64,000 nt of DNA, taken from Bidens hawaiensis. Its lineage: Eukaryota; Streptophyta; Magnoliopsida; Asterales; Asteraceae. The notes beneath the pieces were generated by a model. That model searched no databases, was not told the DNA's origin, and saw nothing but the letters and a program-made list of their open reading frames with translations. Shown here piece after piece: positions 11,641 through 23,929 of this stretch (the first letter of the stretch is position 1; each line of letters opens with the position of its first letter). The DNA lies in contig JAIQDT010000841.1 in assembly GCA_021521415.1 (NCBI GenBank), positions 682,001 through 746,000 of the forward strand, in the 5' to 3' direction. Made by a program: the position numbers and the translations under genes.

Positions 11641-11722
11641 AAGCGAAGTTGCTATAGGGCGAAGTTATGGATAAGCGAAGTTAACCATAACTTCGCCTGA
11701 GCTTTTTCAAGCATATATAAAG
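11641..11722 (+). promoter_or_regulatory. Candidate internal promoter of C1
   Basis: Three direct GCGAAGTT copies and one inverted AACTTCGCC (11641-11698) are followed 15 bases later by TATATAAAG (11714-11722). The motif-then-TATA order mirrors the LTR U3 (hairpin to about 2528, TATA-like at about 2535). The extra ORF starts 715 bases downstream at 12437. I infer that this drives a separate transcript for the extra ORF; no transcript evidence is available here. Confidence 0.5.
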
Positions 11723-11754
11723 GTCAACACAGTCAAACCTTTCATATTCTCAAA

Positions 11755-12375
11755 TTTTAAGCGAACTTATCAGACAACTTAACCCTCGGCGAACTTGTTT
11801 ACTCGAATCAAACCTTATTATTTTTCTCAATTTCAATCCGTGTTAAAGGTGTGTAGGGTCGGGATGACTTATAATTCGTGTCAATGGCGTTAATAAGATC
11901 CTGTTTTGGTCCGGGTTGGGACCTCGTTCATGCAAAACTTTAAACACCCACTTTTCAAACTTTTTTGATGTGTTCGTAACCAATTTGATCTTCTAGATCT
12001 CTTTAGTAACATGTTTTTATTGTCCACAATCATCAATTTCACCAAACAACCTCGTCTGGCCGTCAGAACATTCGCCGTTTCAGTTCAGGCGAAGTTAAGT
12101 TTAGGCGAAGTTGTTCTCAACTTTGCCTTAGGCTTAACTTCGCCTGCTGCTTTAATTTTTAACTAATCAGGGGCGAAGTTGTTCAAGGGGCGAAGTTATG
12201 GTTAGGCGAAGTTATCCTTAACTTCGCCTTATCCCTAACTTCGCCTGGTGCTTTACATATTATTTAAAAGTTAATCTGTTGTCAGGCGAAGTTATTGTAT
12301 AGGCGAAGTTGTGCTCAACTTCGCCCTAGACAACTTCGCCTGCACACTAAAGTTTATCTTAACTTCGCTCATGGT
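11755..12375 (+). repeat. GCGAAGTT/AACTTCGC array before the extra ORF
   Basis: About fifteen copies of the C1 motif in both orientations, densest from 12085 to 12370. Neighbouring opposite copies form hairpins, for example AGGCGAAGTTAT with AACTTCGCCT near 12203-12230, and a run near 12290-12345. The array ends about 60 bases before the ATG at 12437. Confidence 0.8.
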
Positions 12376-12436
12376 AATAGGAGAAGTTATGATTTGCTTT
12401 GTCAATGTTCTAACTTAGACCGTATGTTGTGCAAAT

Positions 12437-13160
12437 ATGGCAGCTGTAGCAGGAGCCGGTGGTGCTGGTGGTGAGGAAGGTGGTGATAACAACCGTCAAT
12501 TCTTTCCGGGTCACAATATGTACATCACTCAGGATCCGGATGCTAGCAGTGTTGATGATTATCGCGAGATCATCACTTTCCTTATTCGCTCGCGTATCTT
12601 CCATGCTATTACTACAACTCTGCCTATTTCTCTACCGAACATTGAAGACTTCCGGCAAACGGTAGAATATGATGATAGAGTCGAGCCCCCAGTCATGCGC
12701 GCCACAGTTAACAATCAGGAGGTGCAGTTCTCATCTGAACAGATAAGGGTCGCCTTGCAGTTTGGGAATGAAACTAGAGATGATCCTACAAACTTTACTG
12801 CTCCATTCAGAGATGGTGCATTTTTACGAATGGGCTATTCTGGTCCATTGGGTGACACTCAGAGGCGTAAGGGATTTTTGTTGGATCAATGGCGTTTTCT
12901 CATGCATGTGATGATCGTGTGCATGTCGGGTCGTAAGGATGGTACGGACGGGATGGGTGCGACGATGCAATCGGCAATGACAGCACTGACTTACAACAAG
13001 CGTTACAGCTTCAGTCAGATGGTGTTTTATGAAATAGACCGTCAGAGACGTGCGGTAGCTCGTGAAAGATTCTTGATGTATCCAGGATTCTTACAAATGA
13101 TCTTGAATCATGTGGCTCCTACGCTACCTCAGCGCCGTCCAATTCGATATGTAGAGAGTG
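12437..13160 (+). pseudogene. C1 extra ORF, N-terminal domain
   Basis: An ORF downstream of RNase H, in the position of the 'env-like' ORF of SIRE elements. After a Gly/Ala-rich start (MAAVAGAGGAGGEEGG) comes a folded-looking domain of about 220 residues with FLIRSRIFHAITTTLP, WRFLMHVMIVCMSGRKDG, QSAMTALTYNKRYSFSQM and FLMYPGFLQMIL. A diverged relative occupies the same place in C2 (47799-48479): IRRSRIGYAVT, LHVLIHCLGGRKGG, QSAFVTLILNKPFNFSEM. I see no signal peptide or membrane segment, so nothing supports an envelope role. Function unknown. A frameshift near 13160 moves the reading frame. Confidence 0.7.
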
Positions 13161-15420
13161 TCAGCAAGAGGATATTCGCACAATGTAGACCGTCGAATGC
13201 TCGAAGTAAACCAGAGCTTCGTCCACGACATACTCCGTTATTTGGTTGATAAACCTGGGGTATGTTGCTCCTCGTGGAGACGAGTTTCGGGATCTGGCAC
13301 CGCAACAGGCAGTTGTTTCCCAACCACCACCTGTGGTACAGCAGGCATCATCTGCGGCTCCTGTTGTGGCACCGGAGGAACAAGTAGACCTTGAAGCTGC
13401 TTTTGGTGGCCAAGGATTCTTTGATATAGAGCGAGTTGATCCTGAGGCAGAGATTCAGGTCTCAGTAGTGGAGGTTTCTGGTGTGATGTTTCGATAGTAG
13501 CTACGTCTGTAGCTGATTCTGAGAGAACAGATTCTGACTCCTCAGCTGATGATGTTGCTGAAGCAAGACAGATTCTAGTCGCCCAAGAAAGAATTCATGG
13601 AAAAAGAAAGAAAGATACAGATGACAGTGAATCTGATTTTGAGGAGGAGTTAGATCGTTTGATTCGTCGTTCGAAAAGGGTTAGAATGGGTGAAGGCTCG
13701 GGAGCTGGTGAAAGCTCGAGGGTGGTTCATTTCTCTCCACCCGCCTTATCTGGTATGACTATGGTCCCTGCATCGATGACTGTGACAGGACCGATCACCT
13801 CGTATGTTCCCGTGATATCTACATCATCTTCCTTTGGCATTCCACCCACTACCTTTCAGCTTTCGGCTCCAGAAATTGTTTCCTTGCCACCTCCTACACT
13901 TACTCCATCGGAGGTTGTTGCAAGATTCGTTGAGTCGACACTGGTTGCCACTGCAGGGTTATCTGTTACAATACCACCTGCGGTTACTTATCAGCCTGTT
14001 TCTGATGTTCCGGCTACCTTGGGAATCCCTCCACTGTATGCTCAAGACATTTCTCATATGAGATTTGATTTTGATGCAACTTTATCTGACTTAGACAGGA
14101 TAGCAGCTCTTGAAAGGGTCGTGGCAGAACAGTCAAGAATCAACCTGATCCAGACTCACGCTATCCAGCGCCTTGTTGCAGAAAATCAGATTCAGTCGTC
14201 CCTCCTGGTTGAGCACGGTAAACTTTTTGATGCTTTAAAACAGTTCTTAGCATCTCAGGGGAGACAAGCTGCAAGAGCGATGAGTTGAGGACGAAGAAGA
14301 GTAATGATAGAGACGATGATCCCAATGCATCGAAAGGTGCAGGTGGTAAGTTGCCAAGAACTGAACAAAGTCTTGGGACTTCCACATCTCAGGGGGAGTC
14401 AGCTGGTGCAGCAGGTGGATCAGGGGGTGATGATATGGTGGTAGTGGATGACGAGGAGATGTTGGATGACGATATTGTAGGTGACGACGATGTGTTACCG
14501 GTTGAAGAGATAGAGAAGATAGGAGCCGAGATTGTGATTGACAGTGAGATTGAAGAGGGAGAGATTGTGGAGGATAATGTAGAACATGAAATTCCAGATG
14601 TTGATAAGTCAAATGTGGGTCAAGATATGGGAAGTGATGAGACTGAATGGGAAGAGCAGCCGAGATGGAAAGAAGGCTACGCTCAATGGTTCATAAAGAC
14701 AAAGAAGCCAGCGGTTCCAACTATGTTTAAAAAGAGTTATAATATCAAAGGGTATGCTGAATCAAAGAAGGGGATTATATGCTGGTTATATGATTAGCAG
14801 TTGAGGCTGTTTGTGAGTAAACGTTTTGACGGAGTTCAGTACTTCAAAAGGTTGTTGAGATCATTGAATACCTTGCTGGAGTGTGAGGTGAAGGATTTAG
14901 CCAAGTTGGGGTTGATAAACAGGAGTGTTGATAATATGGCTAGGATTATTGGAAAGATCGTGTGGAACGAAAGTATAAAAGAGAAAAAGTTCGAGTTGTT
15001 AAAGCCGCAGAAAGGGAAGCTTGTTGAAGATAAAGACAGAGGAATGAGAGCTAATGGCAAACCTTGGATGGTAATGAAGTATAAGCCTATCCGGTGTTTA
15101 AAAGAAGTGCCAATGAAACAAATGCCCAAGGATGTCCTAAAGGATCTGAAATGGTGGTATGTCGACAGTCAAACAGCTGAAGTGGTTATGGAGGATGAAG
15201 ATGAACAAGAGGTGCTGAGAGTGTATGATCCTATGCACTTGCTGAATTTGTCTCAAGCTGACTTGCAGGTGCTGAACGAGAAAAAGATATTCTATATTCC
15301 GGCATGGAAAGAAGAAGCCAAGAAATACCAGAGAGTTGTCTCTATCTGTGTAAGACAGGGAGTTCATGCTTGAAGACGGGAGATACAAGATTTTAAGATT
15401 ACCAGACACGTGATTAAAGA
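13161..15420 (+). pseudogene. C1 extra ORF, linker, acidic and C-terminal parts
   Basis: Continuation of the extra ORF through frameshifts near 13160, 13255, 13497 and 14285 and a stop at 14795-14797. Visible in order: a Pro/Gln/Val-rich linker (13270-13490); a Ser/Asp-rich stretch with basic clusters GKRKKD and RRSKRVR that could be nuclear-localisation signals (13500-13690); a Pro/Ser/Thr-rich region; a helix with coiled-coil character (LDRIAALERVVAEQSRIN, about 14083-14280); a strongly acidic segment (VVVDDEEMLDDDIVGDDD); and a C-terminal domain with KEGYAQWF, VRIYDPMHLL-like and YIPAWKEEAKKY segments ending near 15373. C2 shows the same order. Role unknown; the architecture suggests a nuclear or nucleic-acid-associated protein more than an envelope. 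Confidence 0.6.
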
Positions 15421-15440
15421 TAGAGATATGAAGCTACTGC

Positions 15441-15452
15441 CAAGGGGGAGTC
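15441..15452 (+). other. C1 polypurine tract
   Basis: CAAGGGGGAGTC immediately before the 3' LTR; primes plus-strand DNA synthesis. Confidence 0.85.
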
Positions 15453-15851
15453 TGTTGGTTCATGATGTCAGTAGTTCAGTATCTAGTGTCTGTAATCGTG
15501 TTAGTTTGTTTTGTTTTGGTTTAAATAGGTTGTCTCACAAGTTCGCCTGATATAAGCGAACTTGTGGACAAGCGAAGTTATTGACAACTTCGCCTAGTCT
15601 GTTAGGCAAAGTTGTCGATGGCATTATAAGCCTTGGCTACGGCTTGTTTTAGTTAAGTTTTCCAGAACGTGTAATTGTGATTGAACATCACGTGTTGAAG
15701 GTTGCAATACAACATGTCTTTTGAGTATTGTAACGTGTATTTGTGCTTGGTTTTAACGTATATCGCATCGAACACTCGTATCGTCTTACGTAGGGATTCC
15801 GCACCTACGTAGTACGAGATACTTCCGTGTAGATCCGGCTGGGAACCTACA
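15453..15851 (+). repeat. C1 3' LTR
   Basis: Same sequence as 2362-2761 apart from about 8 substitutions and a 1-bp indel. The U3 inverted repeat is retained, with one motif decayed (GGCAAAGTTGTC). Followed by the target duplication AAATC. Confidence 0.93.
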
Positions 15852-15856
15852 AAATC

Positions 15857-17275
<1,419 letters not shown>

Positions 17276-19140
17276 ATTCATTTTTTAATGTTTTTATATA
17301 GAAATTAATATTAACTAATAATGTTAGGAGTGAGAAGTGGTAACTTTATAAAAAAATCTATTTTGATAAATACTTTTATCATCCATTTTGGTAAATAAAT
17401 TTCTCCCCTAATTCATTTTGGTAAAAAACTCAGAAATCAATAGACCATAAGCTATTTTGAAATCATAAATGTTTAAAAACAAATGAAAATGATTTAAATG
17501 CAACAATAAATGTTTTCTCTCTACAACTAATACAACTAAAAAATCATTAATTTCTCTTTACAATTAATATAACTAATCAAACTTAAATAATTAAAATATG
17601 TATAAAGAATTAATCTATTTTTGTAACTTATTTCTCTCACCTATTGAATTTTTCTTCTACGGAAATACAATTTACTTCTACATTACAATTTTTTTCTCTG
17701 CAAAACTATTTATTTTAACTCAATATATCAATAACCATTAACATGCATTTTTTTCATAGCGATCAATACATATTATCTTTAATTAACATACTTACATAAA
17801 CTAACACTAATTTACATTGTGATGAATGAAACAAAAAAAATATATCCTACACATGTTTGTATCTTAAATATATATAAACGAAATCTCCCTATTTTCTCTC
17901 AAGTCACAAGATTGTTTTATTTGTAAATTGTGATTTCTAATGGATTTGACCCGAATTCACGGGTATGGGTCTCACCAAACCCAGATAATCATTAAATGGG
18001 TTATACATCTCATTATATTAAAAAAATAATATCACCAAATATTTGATATAAAAATCCTATAAAATAGGGATATATCAAGAATTAATATCCGATTTTTTTT
18101 TATAAAAAGATTTTATTTGTAATTATGAAACAATTTTATAGTATAAAAAATAAGCGGGTCATGGGTCTCATCAAACCTATATAGCTTTTAAACGAGTTAT
18201 AGCATCTCATTTATTTATGAAACTATTTCATCATCAAACACTAAGTATATTATAAATATCCTTACAATAAATAAATTTAAATACAAAATAATATATAAAT
18301 ATTATAAACGTAAAAAATGTAAAACAACCTCGTAATCAAACCCTAATTTAATTTCTCAACATGGATTTAGTTACATTAGAAATTGTTTTTTCTTTTAAGT
18401 TTAACTTAAATGAAAAGTTTAAAAAATAGTATCCAAATTATAACAAATGAACATAAACGAATAAATATAAAAATTATTCATTCAACGTTTCATTAAAAAT
18501 TGAGCATAACCAAACATAAATTAATCAAAACAGGTTCAAGTATATTATTAACTTATTATAATAAATAAACTAAAATCCAAAAAAATAAAATAAAATACAT
18601 TCACAATATTATAAATGAAAATTTAAACAACCCCCGTAATACGGGAGATAAAAATTAGTTATAATATAACAAAATGTAAACAACCTAGAGTCCTATATAT
18701 AAAACATATAACCCACACTTGTTCTTAGCATAATGAAACATATAACTTACATAACAACATGCAACCTACACATGTAACTCAACATCAATAAATATATGTA
18801 TTTATAAGTTACACAGAAAATACATATATCATACACGTGTGTACGTTAAATATTAATAAAAATATAAACCCTACACAAAAACATAAATTTATACTTGTAT
18901 TTCAGGATCAACAATTATATATAACCTACAACGAAAATCCATATAACCTACACATGTGCATTTAATATTAACAAAAACATTTGGAAGCTGTATTTTATAA
19001 TACACATGTGTAGGTTATATGTAGTTTCATATAGCTTATATATATATTTGTTGATGCTAAAATTCATATATTTGTTAGATGTTTTTGTGTACATTTCACG
19101 TTTCTGTAAAATATATACACGAATACTTTATGTTTTCTCG
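17276..19140. other. AT-rich intergenic region, no gene seen
   Basis: Very AT-rich with no convincing ORF. Two diverged copies of a GGGTCTCA(C/T)CAAACC-containing block lie near 17960 and 18150. Scattered ACCTACACATGTG-like repeats in both orientations occur between 18690 and 19015. I cannot assign these to a known element. Confidence 0.4.
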
Positions 19141-19549
19141 GTCTCATCTGTCTTAGAGCTCTGGACCTATCTCACATCAATAACCCGACCCCTGCCGCCT
19201 ATAGGTAGTTTTAGACAAGTTTCTTTTGAAGTATATACCCGCATGCCAAGTATGGTTCGTAACAATTTGAAGTCTGAACGCGAGGTTTGAATATTAAGTA
19301 TGAATCATAGTTCAAATATTTCTTAATCTATTTCATATATTCCGTGTTCCAGATAATAGAATAAATATCCGACGAAGGAGAATCATCTCTATCAAGATGA
19401 CAGACCCATTCTCTGTACTATAAATAGGATCCATTATAACAAGTCACACACTCATCTTCCAGAAATACAGAAACAAAGAAATTCCACGATCGATCTACCA
19501 AAATCGAATGAATTAGAATCTGAGCTCTAAATGATTCATTTTTTATTTA
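19141..19549. other. Probable plastid-derived non-coding DNA
   Basis: The GC level rises and the sequence loses the AT-rich character of its left neighbour. It leads directly into recognisable ycf2. The block near 19375-19545 (with CTATAAATAGGATCCATTAT) has the look of plastid spacer DNA, but I cannot name the locus from memory with certainty. Confidence 0.35.
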
Positions 19550-19905
19550 AAAGCTAGGACTAGTGGGTATCTAATGAAACCGTCGCTGGAATTGAGATAT
19601 TATTCAAAGAGAAAGAACTCAAATATCTGGAGTTTGTCTTTGTATATTATAGGGATGATCCGAAGGTACAGAATGTATCGTCAAATATTCAATATGATTC
19701 CACAAGATCTAGTTTTGTTCAAGTAAGGGATTCTAGCCAATTTAAAGGATCTTCTGATCAATTCAGAGTTCATTTTGATTCCATTGGTAATGAGGATTTT
19801 GAATATCACACATTGCTCAATCAAAGAGAGATTCAACAACTAAAGAAAGATCGCTTCTTTGGGATACTTCCTTTCTTCGAAAGGAAGGAACATAGATAGA
19901 ATCAA
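19550..19905 (+). pseudogene. ycf2: Plastid ycf2 fragment with internal deletion
   Basis: Two separated parts of the plastid ycf2 N-terminal region are fused. [19 protein letters not shown] (about 19600-19655) is followed directly by [20 protein letters not shown] and the [14 protein letters not shown] segments (19660-19860). In ycf2 these lie roughly 100 or more codons apart, so an internal deletion is present. Stops and frameshifts interrupt the frame. Not functional; ycf2 acts only in plastids. Confidence 0.8.
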
Positions 19906-19924
19906 ACTTATTCCAATAGACTTA

Positions 19925-20429
19925 GATCCCCTGAATCTAGAGCCGCTTGGCCTTCCCATCCAGTTCCAACAATGCACTTCTCGGACTGAGAAAGAGGGAC
20001 TACTTGGCGTTGCATATTAGAACTCATTAAAGCCCGATTCGCGTCATTATGCTCGATAAAAGGAACGAGGGAAGCTCCAATAGAAAAATATTGGAAGGAA
20101 AAAATACTTCTAAGATGAACTTGTTCCCATGCAAGAATTCTTGACGATATCGAGCTGGAACAACCTGTTATTCCCGAATACCCTGATTCAAGGCCAAAGA
20201 ATTTCCTGCCGCTATCATATAGTATTCATCTCTGCCCGGTGATAAATAAAGCATCTGCGCCCCTTTTGATATCTCAGAAATTTTATAAAACGAACTTTCT
20301 AGAGACCCCCAAATTTATTCCTTCAAATGTGTCAATCGGGCAAATACGCCCATCGTGACTAGGATGAATATCTCGTATTGGAAAAGTAGCAGTTCGCTCA
20401 GTCAATCCTATCGGGCCCAAATAACTCAT
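19925..20429 (-). pseudogene. rpoB: Plastid rpoB fragment, copy B (upper part)
   Basis: On the minus strand the segments [29 protein letters not shown] and [16 protein letters not shown] identify plastid rpoB. It abuts ycf2 in opposite orientation although the two genes are far apart in plastid genomes, so the insert is a mosaic. A small deletion near 20311 removes the part that copy A keeps. The rest of the fragment resumes after the MITE at 20905-20990. Confidence 0.85.
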
Positions 20430-20437
20430 TTTTCTCC

Positions 20438-20904
20438 AATGTTGCAAAAGTCTCTAGACGGTCCCTAGGCGGCCGACCCCCTTGGAGGGAGTACTCGGAG
20501 TACTCGGGGAGTACTCGGAGAGTAATCGGACATGATAAATATAAAGAAAATTAGATTTTGGGTAATATATATATTTCAAATATCATAAATTTACTAATAT
20601 TTATAACAAAATAAATGATTATCAATATAAATAATAGAAATACATTTTTAAACACTAAATTATTCTAAAAAATGTTAATCATTAATTAAAAATAATGATA
20701 TTCACTCTTTAATATTATAGAAATACGAATTATGTTGAATTTTTTAAGTCAAAATAGACCTAAGTTAACCGACTAGATGTGATTCAGGCTAATGTTGACC
20801 ACCTTTGACCATTTTTTAGTAACTAGGCGGAGTTAAAGAAACTCCCCTCGGCACCATACCTTGTAGCGAGTACCGGCCTTGTAGACCTACTTTTACAACA
20901 TTGG
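20438..20904. mobile_element. hAT-type MITE inside duplicated rpoB
   Basis: 467 bp bounded by inverted ends (AATGTTGCAAAAGT left, ACTTTTACAACATT right, one mismatch). It is flanked by an 8-bp target duplication TTTTCTCC (20430-20437 and 20905-20912). Copy A of the duplication shows the empty site. An 8-bp duplication and short inverted ends fit hAT. No transposase is encoded. Confidence 0.85.
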
Positions 20905-20990
20905 TTTTCTCCCATGAACTATTTGTGCCAATGGCTTAGTTCGATGCAAAACTTGAGACAATGGGTGTAAACGGAAAAAAGATCTTGAGT
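20905..20990 (-). pseudogene. rpoB: Plastid rpoB fragment, copy B (remainder after the MITE)
   Basis: Continues the rpoB match of 19925-20429 beyond the MITE; the minus-strand HGRKL/SQVLHR region matches copy A at 16330-16425. Confidence 0.8.
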
Positions 20991-21875
20991 AGAAAGTATT
21001 GATTAATTTCTCAGGGGCAACGATCTAGGGTTAATGCCAATTAATAGATTGGAACAACTTTGTAAGTATATCTTAGTAATTATAGTTAACCAAGGAAAAT
21101 TTTCCCCTCTTTGTCAATGCCAATGAGTTTCGGTTAAGAAATAATGGCACCGCCCCCATAATAAGTTTTATACCACAAGACCACCTTCGAGAAGACAAGC
21201 ATCGCAAGCTTCGTTTGTTTTTCTTTCTTTCTTCTTCATATATATATTTTCAACATATTATCCTATTTGGATATAATCAAAATAACTTTATGTATATAAT
21301 TATTTCGAGGGTTGTTTATGAAGTTTATATTGAGTTCGGTTATTTGTTGATTATTGATGTATTTTCGTTTGTATTTACTCTCAAGCACGAAGCGAGAATA
21401 CATACATAATTCATAGTTGCGTTATTGAATCATGTTAATCACAGATTGGATCCAATCAGTCCATATTCATATTTGTAACACACGTCAAATTTTCATATCG
21501 AAAATGTCAACTTTGTAATGTTTAAAAAAAACCAAGTTATAATACCTGAAAAACTAAGTGGGCGTAATTATAAGAAATGGTCGTTTAGCAAAATATAAAT
21601 TTACTTCGGTTAAATACTATAGCTTAAGCGTCTAGTAGAAAAAAATAAAAGCATCGTTTAAGTTATGGGACATTTGTATGAAAATAAATGAAAACATAAA
21701 AATATTATGTATCGTGATGTGGTTGTTCCCCCCTTTTTTTTGGAGTTATCGTATATCTAGATGATTTTATAGAGATAAATTGTGAATTCATATTTCTTCT
21801 TATTACGTAAGGTTTTAGTTATGAATGTGAGTTTCATTATATTAGTTAAGTTCTCAAAATATCTCTTCCATATAT

Positions 21876-21876
21876 C

Positions 21877-21910
<34 letters not shown>

Positions 21911-21931
21911 CGCGTGCGCGTGTGTGTGTGT
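21876..21931. repeat. TA/TG dinucleotide microsatellite
   Basis: (TA)n passing into (TG)n with a CGCGTGCGCG interruption. The MULE-like element inserted at its right edge. Confidence 0.95.
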
Positions 21932-21935
21932 TATA

Positions 21936-23360
21936 GGGTCAAGTTATTCTACAAAGGGTAATAAAAATGAGAAGTGTGAGAAGCCATAAATAATTAACAT
22001 GTGTCAAGTGGGGAGCAAAGGAAAAAGGGTATAGAGGTAACTGTACACATTTTCTCTCCCCACATGCAAGGCACATGTTAATACCCTCATCATTTTTGAA
22101 CGTCTATAACTTTTTCGAATGATATTTTTATTTTTAAAAAAAGTCATCGTAATAACAAGCGTTTTTTTATCTTTAATATGAGTATGATTTTTGTTATATA
22201 AAATTTAAAGCAAAAATCACGTCATTGTATCTTTTTTCGTCATTGTGCCTTTTCGCACACCATTGTGTCTTTTTGCACACCATTGTGTACTTTCACTTAT
22301 CATTGTGTCTTTTTTCGTCATTGTGTCTTTTCGCACACCATTGTGTCTTTTCGCTTATCATTGTGTCTTTTTTCGTCATTGTGTCTTTTCGCACACCGTT
22401 GTGTCTTTTCGCTTATTATCGTGTATTTTTCGTCATTGTGTCTTTTCGCACACCATTGTGTCTTTTCGCTTATCATTGTGTCTTTTTTCGCACACCATTG
22501 TGTCTTTTCGCTTATCATTGTGTCTTTTTTCGTCATTTTGTCTTTTCGCACACTATTGTGTTTTTTCGCTTATCATTGTGTCTTTTTTCGTCATTGTGTC
22601 TTTTCGCACACCATTGTGTCATTTCGCTTATCATTGTGTCTTTTTTTGCACACCATTGTGTCTTTTCGCTTATCATTGTGTCTTTTTTCGTCATTGTGTT
22701 TTTTCGTCATTTTGTCTCATCATTATGTTTTTTTAAATACTAATAACAACGTTGTGTAATAATATTATGTAAAAATAATGATAAAATAACAAATTATGTA
22801 ATACATAAAACACAATGATTAATACATGTTACACCATAACTTGAAACGTAAAACACAATGGTGAATACGTATAACACAATGACCTAAAACGTAAGACATA
22901 ATGGTGAATACGTATAACACAATGATCTAAAACCTAAGACACAATGGTGAATATATATAACACAATGACTTGAAACGTAAAACACAATAGAAACAACATA
23001 TTACACAATGACACAATGAACAACAAAAAACACAATTAAAAAAAACCCATTAATATTTTTATATTTTTATATAACAATATGATATTCATATTAAAGATAA
23101 AAAACGCTTATTATTATAGTGATTTTTTTTTAAATAATGTCGTATGAAAAAAGTTATGGACATTTTAAAATGATGAGGGAAATTGACATGTGCCTTGCAT
23201 GTGGAGAGAGAAAGTCAACAAAGGTAGGTTATTATCTTCATGCTCTTTCCATTAGTTTTTATTCATTAAATTTATCTCAGCCATTTAAATCTAGAATCAA
23301 TGAACTTGATTCCTTCTCACCATTCTCATTTTTGTTGTCCTTTATATTTTAACTTTACCC
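21936..23360. mobile_element. Foldback MULE-like element without transposase
   Basis: 1,425 bp with long inverted arms. Outer ends are GGGTCAAGTTA (left) and the complement of TAACTTTACCC (right). The inner arms at about 22015-22215 and 23040-23220 match well as inverted repeats, sharing CACATGCAAGGCACATGT and TTTTATCTTTAATATGA. Flanks GTGTGTTATA and GTGTATTATA form an imperfect 10-bp target duplication (one mismatch), near the 9-11 bp typical of Mutator-like elements. The interior is repetitive and non-coding. Confidence 0.8.
22225..22735. repeat. CATTGTGTCTTTTCG minisatellite, left arm
   Basis: About thirty imperfect copies of (T)CATTGTGTCTTTT(T)CG with GCACAC, CTTAT or no filler between them. 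Because the unit has few stop codons, all three forward frames stay open for over 160 codons; these are not genes. The right arm (22800-23035) carries sparser inverted copies (ACACAATG). Confidence 0.92.
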
Positions 23361-23370
23361 GTGTATTATA

Positions 23371-23929
23371 ACCATGTATATCATGTATGCATTATTGAAA
23401 TCAGTTTTAAGAAAAGATTGTCTGTTCTATATTACAATCATAATTATTACTATCATAATATATGATAAAATACCCTTAAGTATTTTGCCACGCCTTTCTT
23501 GAGTGCCACCACATCATTATAGTGCTGCCATAATTTGTACGCCGTCAAACATATAGCATAACACGTGTTGTACAAAACCGACTTAACATTACTATTATAG
23601 AATATATATATTGACATTCTGTTCTCTCAAATTATTGAACATATAAGAAGATTTATATGACAATAACAAGAGATAAATAAGTAAGATAAGTCAGAGATGG
23701 TATACTAGCAGAAGACACGGTAACCAAACAACGACCATCGATTATTTCTCAAGGAAAAATATAGATAGTAATTTTGTATAGTTATGATGAATCCCATTGT
23801 AAAAATAAATCGATGGGAAGGACGGGTTCTGAAAGACTGAAACAACGTGGTGATGACACGCGTCACGGCAAGGTAGGGCATGGCAGACGGAGGCAACTCG
23901 AGGAGTCGGTGGCAGGCTGACGCATCCGA
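23371..23929. other. Intergenic or LTR U3, no gene seen
   Basis: No ORF with a motif. It precedes an LTR-type TATA box at 23938, so at least the right part is probably U3 of the LTR ending at 25505. I could not locate the LTR's left terminus. Confidence 0.35.

Larger units (their letters stand above)
2362..15851 (+). mobile_element. C1: full-length SIRE/Maximus-like Ty1/copia element
   Basis: The element has two LTRs of about 400 bp, an initiator-Met primer site, a polypurine tract and a 5-bp target duplication AAATC (2357-2361 and 15852-15856). The coding order is gag, protease, integrase, RT, RNase H, the copia order. The 13.5-kb length, the coiled-coil-rich gag extension and an additional ORF between RNase H and the 3' LTR fit the SIRE/Maximus lineage. 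By eye the LTRs differ at about 8 substitutions and one 1-bp indel, so the insertion is fairly young. The coding region is nevertheless broken by stops and frameshifts, so the copy cannot be autonomous. Confidence 0.9.
20311..21843. repeat. Segmental duplication copy B
   Basis: Second copy of 16172-17275, 1,533 bp including the 467-bp MITE. Without the MITE it is about 1,066 bp, the same as the matching part of copy A. Confidence 0.9.

Noticed and set aside
12437..15420. Host gene captured by the retroelement
   Set aside because: A relative occupies the same position in C2, so it is an element gene of long standing; I see no host gene similarity.
22225..22759. Three overlapping plus-strand ORFs of 160-172 codons
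   Set aside because: They are the three frames of one minisatellite whose unit lacks stops; the Phe/Cys/His/Leu repeats follow directly from the repeat unit.
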